A DNA stretch of 43,506 bases from an uncultured Caulobacteraceae bacterium (GTDB lineage: Bacteria; Pseudomonadota; Alphaproteobacteria; Caulobacterales; Aquidulcibacteraceae): positions 1 through 43,506 of the forward strand of contig CADEDT010000008.1 of NCBI GenBank assembly GCA_902826145.1. The letters run 5' to 3'. A program made the translations under genes and the position numbers. This document shows, piece by piece, positions 26,253 to 35,192 of the stretch (the first letter of the stretch is position 1; every line of letters starts with the position of its first letter). Below the pieces are notes generated by a model. It did no database searches and had not been told where the DNA came from. It saw nothing but the letters and a program-made list of their open reading frames with translations.

Positions 26253-26950
26253 GCGGCGTTGCTCCGCGACCATTCGAGCCAGCCCTTCGCTCGAAGCTCG
26301 CACGCTGGGCACGCGCCGCAGCCGTAGCCCCAAGCGTGGCGATGCGTGCGATCTCCTTCGTAGCAAGTATGGCTGTGCTCGAGGATGGTTTGCACAAGCG
26401 GCTCGCCACCGAGTTCGTGAGCGAGCGCCCAGGTCTCGGCTTTGGTGAGATTCATGAGCGGCGTCTCGATGCCCATCGGCGCGGCAAGCCCGAGCGTGAG
26501 CGCGCTTTGCATCGCATCGAGCGTCTCGCGCCGGCAGTCCGGGTAGCCGGAGAAGTCCGTCTCGCACATGCCGCCGACCAGGACTTCGGCGCCGCGCCGA
26601 TAGGCATGCGCCGCGGCGACGGAGAGGAAGACCAGGTTGCGGCCGGGGACGAAGGTGGTCGGAAGGCCATTGTCGGCCATCTCGATGGCGCGGCTGGTGG
26701 TTAAGGCGCTTTCAGCGAGCGCGCCGTAACCGGCGAGATCGACTTCTATGTCGGGGCCTAGTCGTTCGCGCCACTTTGGGTTTAGTTCCGCAATCGCAGA
26801 TCGCAGCGGGTCGCGCTGATTGAGCTCCACGGCATGTCGTTGGCCGTAGAAAAAACCAATGGTTTCCACCTGTTCGAACCGGGTGAGAGCCCAGGCGAGG
26901 CACGTCGCGGAATCCTGTCCGGCGGAAAAAAGAACGAGCGCTGTTGCCAT
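26249..26950 (-). CDS. queC: 7-cyano-7-deazaguanine synthase QueC
   Basis: 233 residues. ATP-dependent conversion of 7-carboxy-7-deazaguanine to preQ0. The PP-loop reads SAGQDS where SGGxDS is usual (Gly to Ala in the second position). The C-terminal zinc site is intact (CYEG, then [10 protein letters not shown]). [12 protein letters not shown] and [15 protein letters not shown] are family hallmarks. It overlaps queE by four bases. queD and queF are not in this window. Confidence 0.95.
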   Translation of the reverse strand: MATALVLFSAGQDSATCLAWALTRFEQVETIGFFYGQRHAVELNQRDPLRSAIAELNPKWRERLGPDIEVDLAGYGALAESALTTSRAIEMADNGLPTTFVPGRNLVFLSVAAAHAYRRGAEVLVGGMCETDFSGYPDCRRETLDAMQSALTLGLAAPMGIETPLMNLTKAETWALAHELGGEPLVQTILEHSHTCYEGDRTHRHAWGYGCGACPACELRAKGWLEWSRSNAA

Positions 26951-27113
26951 CGTTTGGCGGGTTTATCTCAAGTCCTCGAAGGGCGGCGAATGGCAAATCG
27001 CGCCGGCGGGCTTCGGCTACCTCTACGGTTGCGGCGCACCACCTTGGCGTGAACTTGTGCACGCGCCGCAGTCAGCATCCTTTCCGCAACGTTATCAAAC
27101 CAATGGCCTACCC

Positions 27114-27135
27114 CGGCGGGAGTGTGACCCCGCCG
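27114..27135. promoter_or_regulatory. Stem-loop upstream of the TonB receptor promoter
   Basis: CGGCGGG (27114-27120) and CCCGCCG (27129-27135) pair perfectly around an eight-base loop. It lies about 55 bases upstream of the -35, so it could be an operator or a terminator of an antisense transcript. Function unknown. Confidence 0.35.
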
Positions 27136-27188
27136 CCTCAGGGACTCAGCGCCATGACGCTCGCGTCAAGTTATACCGTTCGGAACCG

Positions 27189-27217
27189 TTGACATGCCCC
27201 GGTTTCGACCCTGCTAT
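27189..27217 (+). promoter_or_regulatory. Sigma-70-like promoter of the TonB-dependent receptor
   Basis: Perfect -35 TTGACA (27189-27194), a 17-base spacer and -10 TGCTAT (27212-27217). It gives a leader of about 105 bases. The GCTAT core also suits the Caulobacter-type -10. Confidence 0.6.
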
Positions 27218-27330
27218 GGCGAAACTTGGACAGGTAGGGCGCGGGGGGAGCACCCGCTCGCACACCCACTACGCCATTGGTCTGCCGCGGACGCCCACAG
27301 AAGGCGCTTCCGGGCACTGGGAGGACGGCG

Positions 27331-30006
27331 ATGAGCAAGAAGTCAAATTGGGGTCGGATTCTGCTTTCGGGCGCGTCGCTCGCAGCAATGGGCGCGTTCG
27401 CGTCGCCTGCCCTGGCGCAAGACGAAGAAGCAACGGACGAAATCGTCGTCACGGCCACGGGTCGTGCGGCGGCGATCCAAGACGTTCCGCTGGCCGTCAC
27501 GGCCGTGAGCGGCGAGCAACTTGAAAATTCAGGCGTGCAAGATCTTCGCGATGTGACGCAAGTTGCGCCGTCGCTGCAGATGGGCACAGGCCAATCCAAT
27601 TCATCCGGCACGATCGCGCGTATTCGCGGCATCGGCACCGGCTCAGACAACCCAGGCTTCGAAGGCGCCGTCGGTATCTTCATCGACGGCGTTTATCGTT
27701 CGCGCGCGGGCGCTGCTCTTGCTGACCTTCCCGAGCTTGAGCGCGTCGAAGTTCTACGCGGCCCACAAGGCACGCTGTTCGGCCGCAACACGTCGGCCGG
27801 CGCCATCAGCGTCGTGTCGGCTGGCCCGCGCTTTGAGCCGGGCATGTACGCGGAAGTCGATTACGGCTTCGACGACCTCGAAGAGATGGGCATGGAAGCC
27901 GGCGTCAACATGCCGATTTCCGACTCGTTCGCGCTTCGCGTTGACGGCGTCCTCCGCGATCGCGGCGGCTACATCACCGATCTCGCGGGCGGCGAAGACG
28001 TCAACAGCTCGACCCGTTGGTCGGGGCGCGCACAAGCGCTCATCGACATCACACCGGATGCATCGCTTCGCCTCATCCTTGATGGCGCCGAAAGCGACTC
28101 AGTGTGCTGCGGCGCGGTGACGGTCAGCTACGGCACCACGTCGGCGCTGATCTCGATCCTCACCGGCGGTCTCGGCGCGACGCCAGGCGGCGGTGTGACG
28201 TCGCTCAACGCGGAAGACCGTACGATGACGGTCACGCCTGGCCGCAGCTTCGCGGAATCGACCGAAGAAATCGGCTTCTCCGGTCAGCTCGACTGGGATC
28301 TTGGCGGCGTCCAGCTGACGTCGATCACCGCCGTGCGCGATTGGGAAGCGGAGCGCGATCAAGACATCGACTTTACGTCAGCTGACATCGCCTATCGCGA
28401 TGGCCTCGAAGTCGGCTTCGAGACCTTCACGCAGGAATTCCGCCTGCAAGGTGAAGTGGGTATCCTGAACTGGCTCGTCGGTGCGTTCTACGCGAACGAA
28501 GACCTCGACACGCGCGATGCGATCCGCACGGGCTCGCAGGCGGCGTTGTTCAGCAACCACGCGGTATCGTCGGGCCTCGGCGGTCCGTGCACGGGCTCGG
28601 CGGAGTTGTTCAACTTCTGCGGCCCCGGCTTGCCATCGATCTTCCAAGCCGTGCTGAACAATCCGGCGGGTCCGTTTGTTGGCGTCGGCCCCGGCTACAT
28701 GACGCCGCTCCAACTTGGAACCGCGAACCTCGCGATCCTCAGCGTCAATCCTGGTCCGGGCGGTCAATCAGGCAGCTTGGCCCCAACGGTTGCTGGCCAA
28801 GGTCAGCAGTCGGACCAGTGGAGCGTCGAAACCCAAAGTCTCGCGCTCTTCACGCACAACGAATTCAGCTTCACGGACCGCTTGGTCCTGACGGTAGGCT
28901 TGCGCTACAGCGACGAAACCAAGGATCTTTGGGCCAACCTCAATGCGGTGAACCCGGCCTGCGCCACACTCCAGCAAATGGAAGCTGCGACGGCAGGCCT
29001 GCTCACGTCCAACGTCGCCGCACCGGGCTTCCCGTTTGGCATCGTTCGGTTCATCGAAAGCACATCGTCAGGCGCGACGGCCATGGCGCTGGCGTGCAAC
29101 CCAGCCGTCAACCCTATCGCCAACGGCACCTTTACGGATAGCCGTGACGAGGAAGAGTTCAGCGGCACCGCTTCGCTCGCCTATCACATCAGCGACGACA
29201 TCATGATCTACGGCGGCTACTCGCGCGGCTACAAAGCGGGTGGTTTCAACGTCGACCGTTCGGGCTTCAACATCCGGCCGTCAACGACATCGGCAGGCAG
29301 CTGCGCTGTGGCTAGCCCGACCGGCCGCGTTTGCACGGACGACCTGGAGTTTAGCCCGGAGTTCACGGACGCCTATGAAATCGGTCTGAAGACGTCGATC
29401 GGCAATAATACGACGTTCAACATCACCGGCTTCTATCAGCAGATCACGGACTACCAGCTGAACGCCTTCAACGGCTTCAACTTCATCACGCGCAACGTTC
29501 CTGACGTGATCAGCCAAGGTGTTGAGCTGGAATTGGCAACCCAGCCAATCGAAGGTCTGAATCTGAACGCCGGCGTTGTTTACAACGATGCGTATTATGA
29601 CAGCACGGTCGTGTTCAACACGCTCGATCCAGTGCCGAACACGATCAACTCGGGCGACACTCTGACGTTCGCGCCAGAATGGGTTGTGACCGGCGCTATC
29701 GCCTATCGCGTGCCGCTCGGCCCGAACTTCGGCGCGCTCTTCTATCTCGATGGCCGCTGGAACAGCGAATACACGACCCAGTCGCTGAACCGCCAAGCCG
29801 TCACGGACAACGAGTCGTTCGCGATCTTCAACGGCCGCATCGGCATCGGTCCGCAAAACGAGCGTTGGTCGATCGAACTGTTTGGCGCGAACCTGACGGA
29901 CGAGTTCTACTACGTGGGCAGCTTCGCTCCGCCGCTGCAGAACTCGCGCGTTATCTTCCCGAACGAGCCGCGCACCTACGGCGTGTCGCTGCGCTTGCAG
30001 TACTAA
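27331..30006 (+). CDS. TonB-dependent outer-membrane receptor
   Basis: 891 residues from ATG 27331, where GGGAGG and a signal peptide (ending ASPALAQ) agree; a frame reaching back to 27277 lacks both. Directly after the signal, DEIVVTATGR is a TonB-box-like segment. The plug domain shows DVPLAVTAVSGEQL, IRGIGTG, GIFIDGVYRSRAG and LRGPQGTLFGRNTSAGAISV. The rest is a beta barrel with alternating strands, ending in FGANLTDEFYY and a C-terminal aromatic (RLQY). The ligand is unknown; members of this Caulobacterales-type group import diverse polymers, vitamins or siderophores. Monocistronic with its own terminator. Confidence 0.95.
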   Translation: MSKKSNWGRILLSGASLAAMGAFASPALAQDEEATDEIVVTATGRAAAIQDVPLAVTAVSGEQLENSGVQDLRDVTQVAPSLQMGTGQSNSSGTIARIRGIGTGSDNPGFEGAVGIFIDGVYRSRAGAALADLPELERVEVLRGPQGTLFGRNTSAGAISVVSAGPRFEPGMYAEVDYGFDDLEEMGMEAGVNMPISDSFALRVDGVLRDRGGYITDLAGGEDVNSSTRWSGRAQALIDITPDASLRLILDGAESDSVCCGAVTVSYGTTSALISILTGGLGATPGGGVTSLNAEDRTMTVTPGRSFAESTEEIGFSGQLDWDLGGVQLTSITAVRDWEAERDQDIDFTSADIAYRDGLEVGFETFTQEFRLQGEVGILNWLVGAFYANEDLDTRDAIRTGSQAALFSNHAVSSGLGGPCTGSAELFNFCGPGLPSIFQAVLNNPAGPFVGVGPGYMTPLQLGTANLAILSVNPGPGGQSGSLAPTVAGQGQQSDQWSVETQSLALFTHNEFSFTDRLVLTVGLRYSDETKDLWANLNAVNPACATLQQMEAATAGLLTSNVAAPGFPFGIVRFIESTSSGATAMALACNPAVNPIANGTFTDSRDEEEFSGTASLAYHISDDIMIYGGYSRGYKAGGFNVDRSGFNIRPSTTSAGSCAVASPTGRVCTDDLEFSPEFTDAYEIGLKTSIGNNTTFNITGFYQQITDYQLNAFNGFNFITRNVPDVISQGVELELATQPIEGLNLNAGVVYNDAYYDSTVVFNTLDPVPNTINSGDTLTFAPEWVVTGAIAYRVPLGPNFGALFYLDGRWNSEYTTQSLNRQAVTDNESFAIFNGRIGIGPQNERWSIELFGANLTDEFYYVGSFAPPLQNSRVIFPNEPRTYGVSLRLQY

Positions 30007-30030
30007 TCAGTTCAACCGAACTGGACTTTG

Positions 30031-30064
30031 CGGCCGGAGCTTTCGCTCCGGCCGTTTTGTTTTG
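30031..30064 (+). terminator. Intrinsic terminator of the TonB receptor gene
   Basis: A perfect ten-base stem (CGGCCGGAGC, 30031-30040, with its complement at 30045-30054) around TTTC, followed by TTTTGTTTT. It begins 25 bases after the stop. This is the only textbook terminator I found in the window. Confidence 0.92.
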
Positions 30065-30089
30065 GGGCGACGCAGTTTAGGTCGGAGCC

Positions 30090-30470
30090 ATGACGCTCGC
30101 CGATCTCGACGTGCTCGTCGTGGATGACCACGAGGCCATGCGGACGCTGATCCTGCGCGTCCTCGTACGCGCAGGCGTGGAGCATGTGAGGCAAGCGGCA
30201 GATGGCGCGGAAGCGCTGGCGGCGCTGCGTGAGCGCCCGGCGACGCTGGTGTTGGCCGATCAGAACATGCCTGGGATGGATGGGCTGGCGTTCATCACCG
30301 CGGTGCGCGCGGACACTACGCTAGGTGCGCCACGCATCGTCATGATCAGCGGACTAACGAGCGCAGAGCACGCCGACGCCGCGCGTGCCGCCGGCGCACA
30401 CGCCGTGCTGAGAAAGCCCGTATCGCCCCGCGATCTGCTGCAGGCGATAAACGACCTATTCTCGGTTTAG
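30090..30470 (+). CDS. Single-domain response regulator
   Basis: 126 residues, a CheY-like receiver and nothing else. Acidic pair VLVVDDH, phosphoacceptor Asp in LVLADQNMPGMDG, Ser in MISGLTS, Lys in VLRKPVS. No output domain, so it likely works by protein contact. It overlaps the 3' end of the convergent mmsB by 15 bases. The partner kinase is not obvious. Confidence 0.88.
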   Translation: MTLADLDVLVVDDHEAMRTLILRVLVRAGVEHVRQAADGAEALAALRERPATLVLADQNMPGMDGLAFITAVRADTTLGAPRIVMISGLTSAEHADAARAAGAHAVLRKPVSPRDLLQAINDLFSV

Positions 30471-31355
30471 CGGCAGCGTGCCACGCAGCATCTGCAGAAT
30501 GATCGAGAAGTCCTTCTGGCCGTGCCCGCCGCGGACGAGTTCGCTGTAGAGCGCCTCAGCCGCGCCGCCGAGCGGCGTCGGCGCGCCTGAGCTTTCGGCG
30601 GCGTCCTGCGCCAGCTTTAGATCCTTCAGCATCATGGCGGCGGCGAAGCCGCCCGCGTAGTCGCGGTTCGAGGGCGCGGCCGGCACCGGGCCAGGCCACG
30701 GGCAATAGGACGTCATTGACCAGCATTGGCCGGAGGCCTTCGATGATATGTCGAAGAACTTTTGCGCGTCGAGCCCGAGCGACTCCGCCAGCGCGAACGC
30801 TTCGCTGGTGGCGATCATCGAAATGCCGAGCAGCATGTTGTTGCAGATTTTCGCTGCCTGCCCCGCGCCACTGTCACCGGCGTGGATGATGGCTTTTGCC
30901 ATCGGCTTCAGCGCCTCTTCGAACTCAGGGAAGTCTTGCTCGCGACAGCCCACCATGAAAGTGAGCGTGCCGCCCGTCGCGGCCGCCGTGCCGCCGGAAA
31001 CGGGCGCGTCGGCGGAGCGGAAGCCTTGCATCGAGGCATCGCGTGAGACGGTGCGGGCGCTGTCGACGTCGATGGTGGAGCAATCGATTAGCAGCGCGTC
31101 CTTGCGGGCGTTCGGCAGGATCGCTTCGAGGTAGACGTCACGCACGTGCTGCCCAGCGGGCAGCATGGTGATGACGATGTCGCTATCCTTCACCGCTTCG
31201 CCGGCGCTGGCGGCAGGCTTCATGCCCTGCTCTTTGGCGCGCGCCAGAGCATCCGCGGAGAGATCGAAGGCGACGACTTCGCGCCCGGCTTTGACTTGGT
31301 TGGCCGCCATGCCGGAGCCCATATTGCCAAGGCCAATGAATGCGACGCGGGTCAT
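30456..31355 (-). CDS. mmsB: 3-hydroxyisobutyrate dehydrogenase
   Basis: 299 residues. NAD-dependent oxidation of 3-hydroxyisobutyrate to methylmalonate semialdehyde in valine catabolism. Rossmann motif GLGNMGSGMA at the N-terminus, the substrate segment DAPVSGGTAAATGGTLTFMVG, and the catalytic Lys in GQAAKICNNMLLG. It completes the set with the 3-hydroxyisobutyryl-CoA hydrolase and mmsA genes upstream on the same strand. Confidence 0.93.
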   Translation of the reverse strand: MTRVAFIGLGNMGSGMAANQVKAGREVVAFDLSADALARAKEQGMKPAASAGEAVKDSDIVITMLPAGQHVRDVYLEAILPNARKDALLIDCSTIDVDSARTVSRDASMQGFRSADAPVSGGTAAATGGTLTFMVGCREQDFPEFEEALKPMAKAIIHAGDSGAGQAAKICNNMLLGISMIATSEAFALAESLGLDAQKFFDISSKASGQCWSMTSYCPWPGPVPAAPSNRDYAGGFAAAMMLKDLKLAQDAAESSGAPTPLGGAAEALYSELVRGGHGQKDFSIILQMLRGTLPLNRE

Positions 31356-31424
31356 GACGGGCGCTCCTCGTATTTTGCGCCTGTCATACGAGCGCGCGCG
31401 GCCCGCGCAAGGGCGTTGGACGCC

Positions 31425-31943
31425 TCAGCCCGGAACTTGGAGCAAACGCCCGCTGATCTCGCCGTCTTGGAACGTGTCGGTATGGATGTTGAGGTAGACG
31501 AAATCACTGCCGAGCGTGGTGACGAAGGTGTCGAAGCTCATGTCCGACTGCAGCAGCGCCGCGCCTTCGGCGTAGGAGTAGTTTTCGACGTTGAGTGTGA
31601 AGCCATCAGGCGTTGCGGTGTAGCTTGCGCCGTATGGAAACGGGACGAGCAAGGAGATGTCGCCGTTGGCGGCGTAGAGGTGCAGGTGCACCGGTCCCAT
31701 GCCGTTGTGGATCACGTGATCCCAGAGTTGGTCGGCGGCGATGCCATGGATATGCATGTGAATGCTGACGGTACGCGCTTCAGTGTCGACGTTCACCGTG
31801 GCCGTGCCGGTGGCTACTGATCCCGTGTTCGTGGGTGCAGTGACGCCATCGAGCGCGGCAGTATAGCTGAGCTGCGCGGCGTTGGCCGGTGCGAGCGCAA
31901 GCAACGCCGTCGCCGCAAACGCGGCTGTCAAAACACGAAACAT
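31425..31943 (-). CDS. Secreted CHRD-domain protein
   Basis: 172 residues with a signal peptide (ending PANAAQ). One CHRD domain: YTAALDGVTAPTNTGSVATGTATVNVDT, His-rich SIHMHIHGIAADQLWDHVIHNGMGPVHLHLY, and the ending YLNIHTDTFQDGEISGRLL. CHRD domains are beta folds of unknown biochemical role in bacteria. It sits between two valine-degradation genes without evident functional link, 66 to 80 bases from each. Confidence 0.85.
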   Translation of the reverse strand: MFRVLTAAFAATALLALAPANAAQLSYTAALDGVTAPTNTGSVATGTATVNVDTEARTVSIHMHIHGIAADQLWDHVIHNGMGPVHLHLYAANGDISLLVPFPYGASYTATPDGFTLNVENYSYAEGAALLQSDMSFDTFVTTLGSDFVYLNIHTDTFQDGEISGRLLQVPG

Positions 31944-32021
31944 GCGATCCCCTCTTCCCGCCAGCGCGCCATTCTCGACGGCGGCGTGGGCGGCGCGCCA
32001 ATCACGTGGTGGTGAGGCGGC

Positions 32022-33098
32022 TCATTCTGCGACGAGCGGCGTCCATTCTTCGCCGGGCGACATGGGCGCGAAGATTTCGTCGAGCAACGCGTCGCTGACG
32101 GCATCGAGTGTCGCAGGATTCCAGGCGGGCTTGTTGTCCTTGTCGATGACGACGGCGCGGACACCCTCCTGAAAATCGTGGCGCGAACTCACGCGGGCAG
32201 CGAGGCGATACTCCTGGCGCATCTCGTCGGCGAAGCTCTCCATGCGCGCGCCTTCGCGAAGCTGGCGGAAGGTGACCTTCAGGGTCTGTGGAGACTTGGT
32301 GCGGAGCGTGGTGAGTTGCGCTTTCGCCCATTCGCTTGAATCGGACTCGAGTGCGTCGAAGATCGATTCGACGCTGTCGAACGCGAAGATGCGGTTGATG
32401 CGTTCGATGTTTTCGGACGTCAGCTCTTTGGGTTTACCCGCGGATTCGCTGAGCGCTTCGAGGCCGCTTTCGAGAGCGCGCGCGGCGTCGTGGGTTTGCG
32501 CAGCGCCGGCGATTTGCGCGCGGGCGGCGGCGAGGATTTCCGTCGGCATGTAGTGTGTGGCGATGCCGGCGATGAGGCAGTCAGCGGCTTTGAGGCGCGC
32601 GCCGGTGAGCGCGAGCCACATGCCGATCTGGCCGGGCTTGCGCGGCAGATACCAGCCGCCGCCGACATCGGGGAAAAGGCCAATGCCGGTTTCGGGCATG
32701 GCGTAGGTCGTGTTCTCGGTGGCAATGCGGAAGCGCGCAGGCATCGAGATGCCGACGCCGCCGCCCATGGTGACGCCATCGATCAGCGCGACGATTGGCT
32801 TCGGGTAGTGGAAGAGCAGATGGTTGAGGCGATATTCGGTGAAGAAGAACGCGCGCGCCTCCTTGCCGTCGCCCGCTCCACTCTCGGCGATCATGCGAAT
32901 GTCGCCGCCGGCGCAGAAGCCGCGTGTGCCGGGCGCGTGATCAAGCAGAACGGCGTTGATCTCGGGATCATCGCGCCACGCCAGCAGCGCCTGAGTCATG
33001 TTCGCGCACATGTGCGTGTTGAGCGCGTGCAGCGCCTGCGGTCGGTTCAGCGTTATGTGCGCGAGGCCGTTGGCGGCGGTGGTTAGGATTTCAGACAT
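32022..33098 (-). CDS. 3-hydroxyisobutyryl-CoA hydrolase (crotonase family)
   Basis: 358 residues, longer than a simple enoyl-CoA hydratase, as for HIBCH. Oxyanion-hole segment RGFCAGGDIRM, then GVTMGGGVGISMPARFRIATENT, and the hydrolase signature MPETGIGLFPDVGGGWYLPR with the catalytic Glu. Hydrolyses 3-hydroxyisobutyryl-CoA (valine pathway) and possibly 3-hydroxypropionyl-CoA. Its start overlaps the small membrane gene by eight bases, and mmsB and mmsA flank it, supporting the function. Confidence 0.9.
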   Translation of the reverse strand: MSEILTTAANGLAHITLNRPQALHALNTHMCANMTQALLAWRDDPEINAVLLDHAPGTRGFCAGGDIRMIAESGAGDGKEARAFFFTEYRLNHLLFHYPKPIVALIDGVTMGGGVGISMPARFRIATENTTYAMPETGIGLFPDVGGGWYLPRKPGQIGMWLALTGARLKAADCLIAGIATHYMPTEILAAARAQIAGAAQTHDAARALESGLEALSESAGKPKELTSENIERINRIFAFDSVESIFDALESDSSEWAKAQLTTLRTKSPQTLKVTFRQLREGARMESFADEMRQEYRLAARVSSRHDFQEGVRAVVIDKDNKPAWNPATLDAVSDALLDEIFAPMSPGEEWTPLVAE

Positions 33099-33378
33099 TT
33101 GTCTTCGGCGCTCGCGGACGATCAGGCAAGCGATGCACTAAGATTGCGGCGAGCGCCGCATAAAACAGTGCGATCGGGCCTACCAACAGCCAAATCATTG
33201 CGAGTCCCGGTGTTTCAGAGTCCTGCGCCAACATCATAGCGATAGGCACCCCCAGCACAAAACAAGGACCGAGGGCTGCCAACGCCAGTGCCAAGAACGG
33301 TCGGTTACGCAACAGAGCAATTGTGCCGCTGAGCGCGGCGAGCAGACACGACCCAATAATATACGCGTTGGAGTCCAT
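33091..33378 (-). CDS. Small membrane protein inside the valine operon
   Basis: 95 residues from the ATG of a TGATG overlap with the mmsA stop (an in-frame GTG is one codon upstream). Three predicted helices (IIGSCLLAALSGTIALL, FLALALAALGPCFVLGVPIAMML, AMIWLLVGPIALFYAALAAILV) and a short basic C-terminus. No family recognised. It is coupled at both ends to mmsA and the hydrolase, so co-expressed with valine degradation; a transport or membrane-tethering role is a guess. Confidence 0.7.
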   Translation of the reverse strand: MDSNAYIIGSCLLAALSGTIALLRNRPFLALALAALGPCFVLGVPIAMMLAQDSETPGLAMIWLLVGPIALFYAALAAILVHRLPDRPRAPKTNV

Positions 33379-34874
33379 CACCGCATCGTTGGAATGACGA
33401 AGCTCGAATCCTCCGTCATGCCTTCGGGCCAGCGGGCGGTGACGGTCTTCACCTTGGTGAAGAACTTCACGCCTTCCATGCCGTGCTGGTTGGTGTCGCC
33501 GAAGGCGCTGCGCTTCCAGCCGCCGAAGGTGTGATAGGCGACCGGCACCGGGATCGGCACGTTAATTCCCACCATGCCGACATTGACGCGCGCCGCGAAC
33601 TCGCGCGCGGCGCGGCCGTTGCGCGTGAAGATAGCGACGCCGTTGCCGTATTGGTGGTTGCTGGGCAGCGCGAGCGCTTCCTCGAACGTTTCGGCGCGCA
33701 CGATCTGCAGCACGGGGCCGAAGATCTCTTCTTGGTAGGTGCGCATCTCGGTCTTGACGTTGTCGAACAGCGTCGGGCCGATGAAGAAGCCTTCCTCGTA
33801 GCCTTGCAGCGTGAAGCCGCGGCCATCACGCACGAGCTCGGCGCCCTCTTTCGCGCCCAGGCCAATATAGTCTTCGACCTTGTTCTTGTGCGCGGAGCTG
33901 ACGACGGGGCCGTATTGCGCATCGGCGTCGGTAGAGATGCCGACCTTCAGCTTCTCGATTTCCGGGATAAGGCGCGCGCGAAGTTCGTCCGCCGTGCCTT
34001 TGCCAACCGGCACGACCACCGGCAGCGCCATGCAACGTTCGCCAGCCGAGCCGTAGGCCGCGCCGACGAGATCCTTCACGGCCTGGTCCATGTCGGCGTC
34101 GGGCATGATGATGCCGTGGTTCTTGGCGCCGCCCATGGCCTGCACGCGCTTATTGTTCGCGGTGCCGTGGCTGTAGATGTAATGCGCGATGTCGGACGAG
34201 CCGACGAAGCTGATCGCTTTGATATCCGGATGGGCGATGATGGCGTCGACGGCTTCCTTGTCGCCGTGGACGACGTTGAGCACGCCCGCCGGAGCGCCGG
34301 CTTCCATCATCAGTTCGGCGAGGCGAACCGGAACGGACGGGTCCTTCTCGGACGGCTTCAGCACGAACGTGTTGCCGACGGCGATGGCGACGCCGAACAT
34401 CCACATCGGGATCATAGCCGGGAAGTTGAACGGCGTGATGCCGGAGACGACACCGAGCGGCTGGCGCATCGAATAGACGTCGATGCCCGGGCCGGCGCCT
34501 TCCGTGTATTCGCCCTTCAAAGCGTGCGGGATGCCACAGGCGAACTCGATGACTTCGAGCCCGCGTTGGATGTCACCCTTGGAGTCGGCGATGACCTTGC
34601 CGTGCTCTGACGAGAGCAGGTGTGCAAGCTCGTCCATGTTCTTTTCGACGAGCTGCTTGAAGGCGAAGAGTACGCGCGCGCGGCGCTGCGGGTTGGTGCT
34701 GCTCCATTCCGGGAGCGCCTTGAGCGCGGCTTGAACGGCGGCGTCGACATCGCGGGCGGCGGAGAACGCGACTTCCGCTTGCTGGGCGCCAGTGTTGGGG
34801 TTGAAAACGCGACCGGCGCGCCCGCCGGAAGCGGACGCGCTCGCGCCATTGATGAAGTTACGGATCGCGCGCAT
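33378..34874 (-). CDS. mmsA: Methylmalonate-semialdehyde dehydrogenase (CoA-acylating)
   Basis: 498 residues; ATG preceded by AGGAGG at eight bases. Converts methylmalonate semialdehyde to propionyl-CoA with NAD and CoA, with CO2 release. Aldehyde dehydrogenase fold with PFNFPAMIPMWMFGVAIA, FVGSSDIAHYIYSHG and the catalytic Cys in GSAGERCMALPVVV. The phrase GAKNHGIIMPDAD is characteristic of the MmsA group. First gene of a minus-strand cluster with the hydrolase and mmsB. Confidence 0.95.
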   Translation of the reverse strand: MRAIRNFINGASASASGGRAGRVFNPNTGAQQAEVAFSAARDVDAAVQAALKALPEWSSTNPQRRARVLFAFKQLVEKNMDELAHLLSSEHGKVIADSKGDIQRGLEVIEFACGIPHALKGEYTEGAGPGIDVYSMRQPLGVVSGITPFNFPAMIPMWMFGVAIAVGNTFVLKPSEKDPSVPVRLAELMMEAGAPAGVLNVVHGDKEAVDAIIAHPDIKAISFVGSSDIAHYIYSHGTANNKRVQAMGGAKNHGIIMPDADMDQAVKDLVGAAYGSAGERCMALPVVVPVGKGTADELRARLIPEIEKLKVGISTDADAQYGPVVSSAHKNKVEDYIGLGAKEGAELVRDGRGFTLQGYEEGFFIGPTLFDNVKTEMRTYQEEIFGPVLQIVRAETFEEALALPSNHQYGNGVAIFTRNGRAAREFAARVNVGMVGINVPIPVPVAYHTFGGWKRSAFGDTNQHGMEGVKFFTKVKTVTARWPEGMTEDSSFVIPTMR

Positions 34875-34966
34875 CGGCGGAGCCTCCTGAGGTCGGAATT
34901 TGCGGCCCTTATGGCCTCAAACTGGAACCCAGTAAATGCCGCGCCGTCTGTAGCGACCGCGACCCG

Positions 34967-35131
34967 TTAGCCCCTTCGTGCCAGGCCCATGATCAGGGAG
35001 ACGACGAAGAGAACGAGGAAGAGGAAGAACAGGATTTGCGCGATGCCAGCCGAGGCTGACGCGATGCCGCCGAAGCCAAAAACGGCCGCGATGATCGCCA
35101 CGACGAAGAAGATAAGAGCCCAACTGAGCAT
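34967..35131 (-). CDS. DUF1328 (YtjA-like) membrane peptide, copy 1
   Basis: 54 residues from ATG 35131, which has GGAGG upstream; a frame extending to 35254 is basic and not family-like. Two short helices ([24 protein letters not shown], then [21 protein letters not shown]) give the standard DUF1328 pattern. Function unknown, but such peptides are often stress-induced. An EcfG-type promoter lies 34 bases upstream. A second copy is at 36295. Confidence 0.88.
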   Translation of the reverse strand: MLSWALIFFVVAIIAAVFGFGGIASASAGIAQILFFLFLVLFVVSLIMGLARRG

Positions 35132-35164
35132 GTAAGCGTCCTCCAGTATCAGAACTGGATTGAA

Positions 35165-35189
35165 AACGCCGGGTATGCGCGCGAGTTCC
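35165..35189 (-). promoter_or_regulatory. EcfG (general stress) promoter of the DUF1328 copy 1 gene
   Basis: Read on the minus strand: GGAAC (35189-35185), 16 bases, CGTT (35168-35165). This matches the EcfG/sigma-T consensus GGAAC-N16/17-CGTT exactly. It sits just after the sodB stop and gives a leader of about 27 bases. Confidence 0.8.
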
Positions 35190-35192
35190 GTT

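Larger units (their letters stand above)
26951..27330. other. Intergenic region between queC and the TonB receptor
   Basis: 380 bases, divergent on both sides. It holds a stem-loop at 27114-27135, a likely sigma-70 promoter at 27189-27217 and the ribosome site GGGAGG just before 27331. A queC promoter must lie in the first part but is not evident. The longer frames crossing this stretch do not resemble proteins. Confidence 0.6.

Noticed and set aside
25623..26567. Longer QueE with 105 extra N-terminal residues
   Set aside because: The extra part is the antisense-like reading of queC sequence; the GTG at 26252 overlaps the queC stop and gives the normal QueE length.
27182..27206. GGAAC near the TonB receptor promoter as an EcfG site
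   Set aside because: After 16 or 17 bases there is TTTC or TTCG, not CGTT; the TTGACA/TGCTAT pair in the same place fits better.
33483..34610. Long plus-strand open frame of 375 codons opposite mmsA
   Set aside because: It lies wholly inside the well-supported mmsA gene; the His/Arg/Val-rich product has no family-like motif. High GC makes such antisense frames common.
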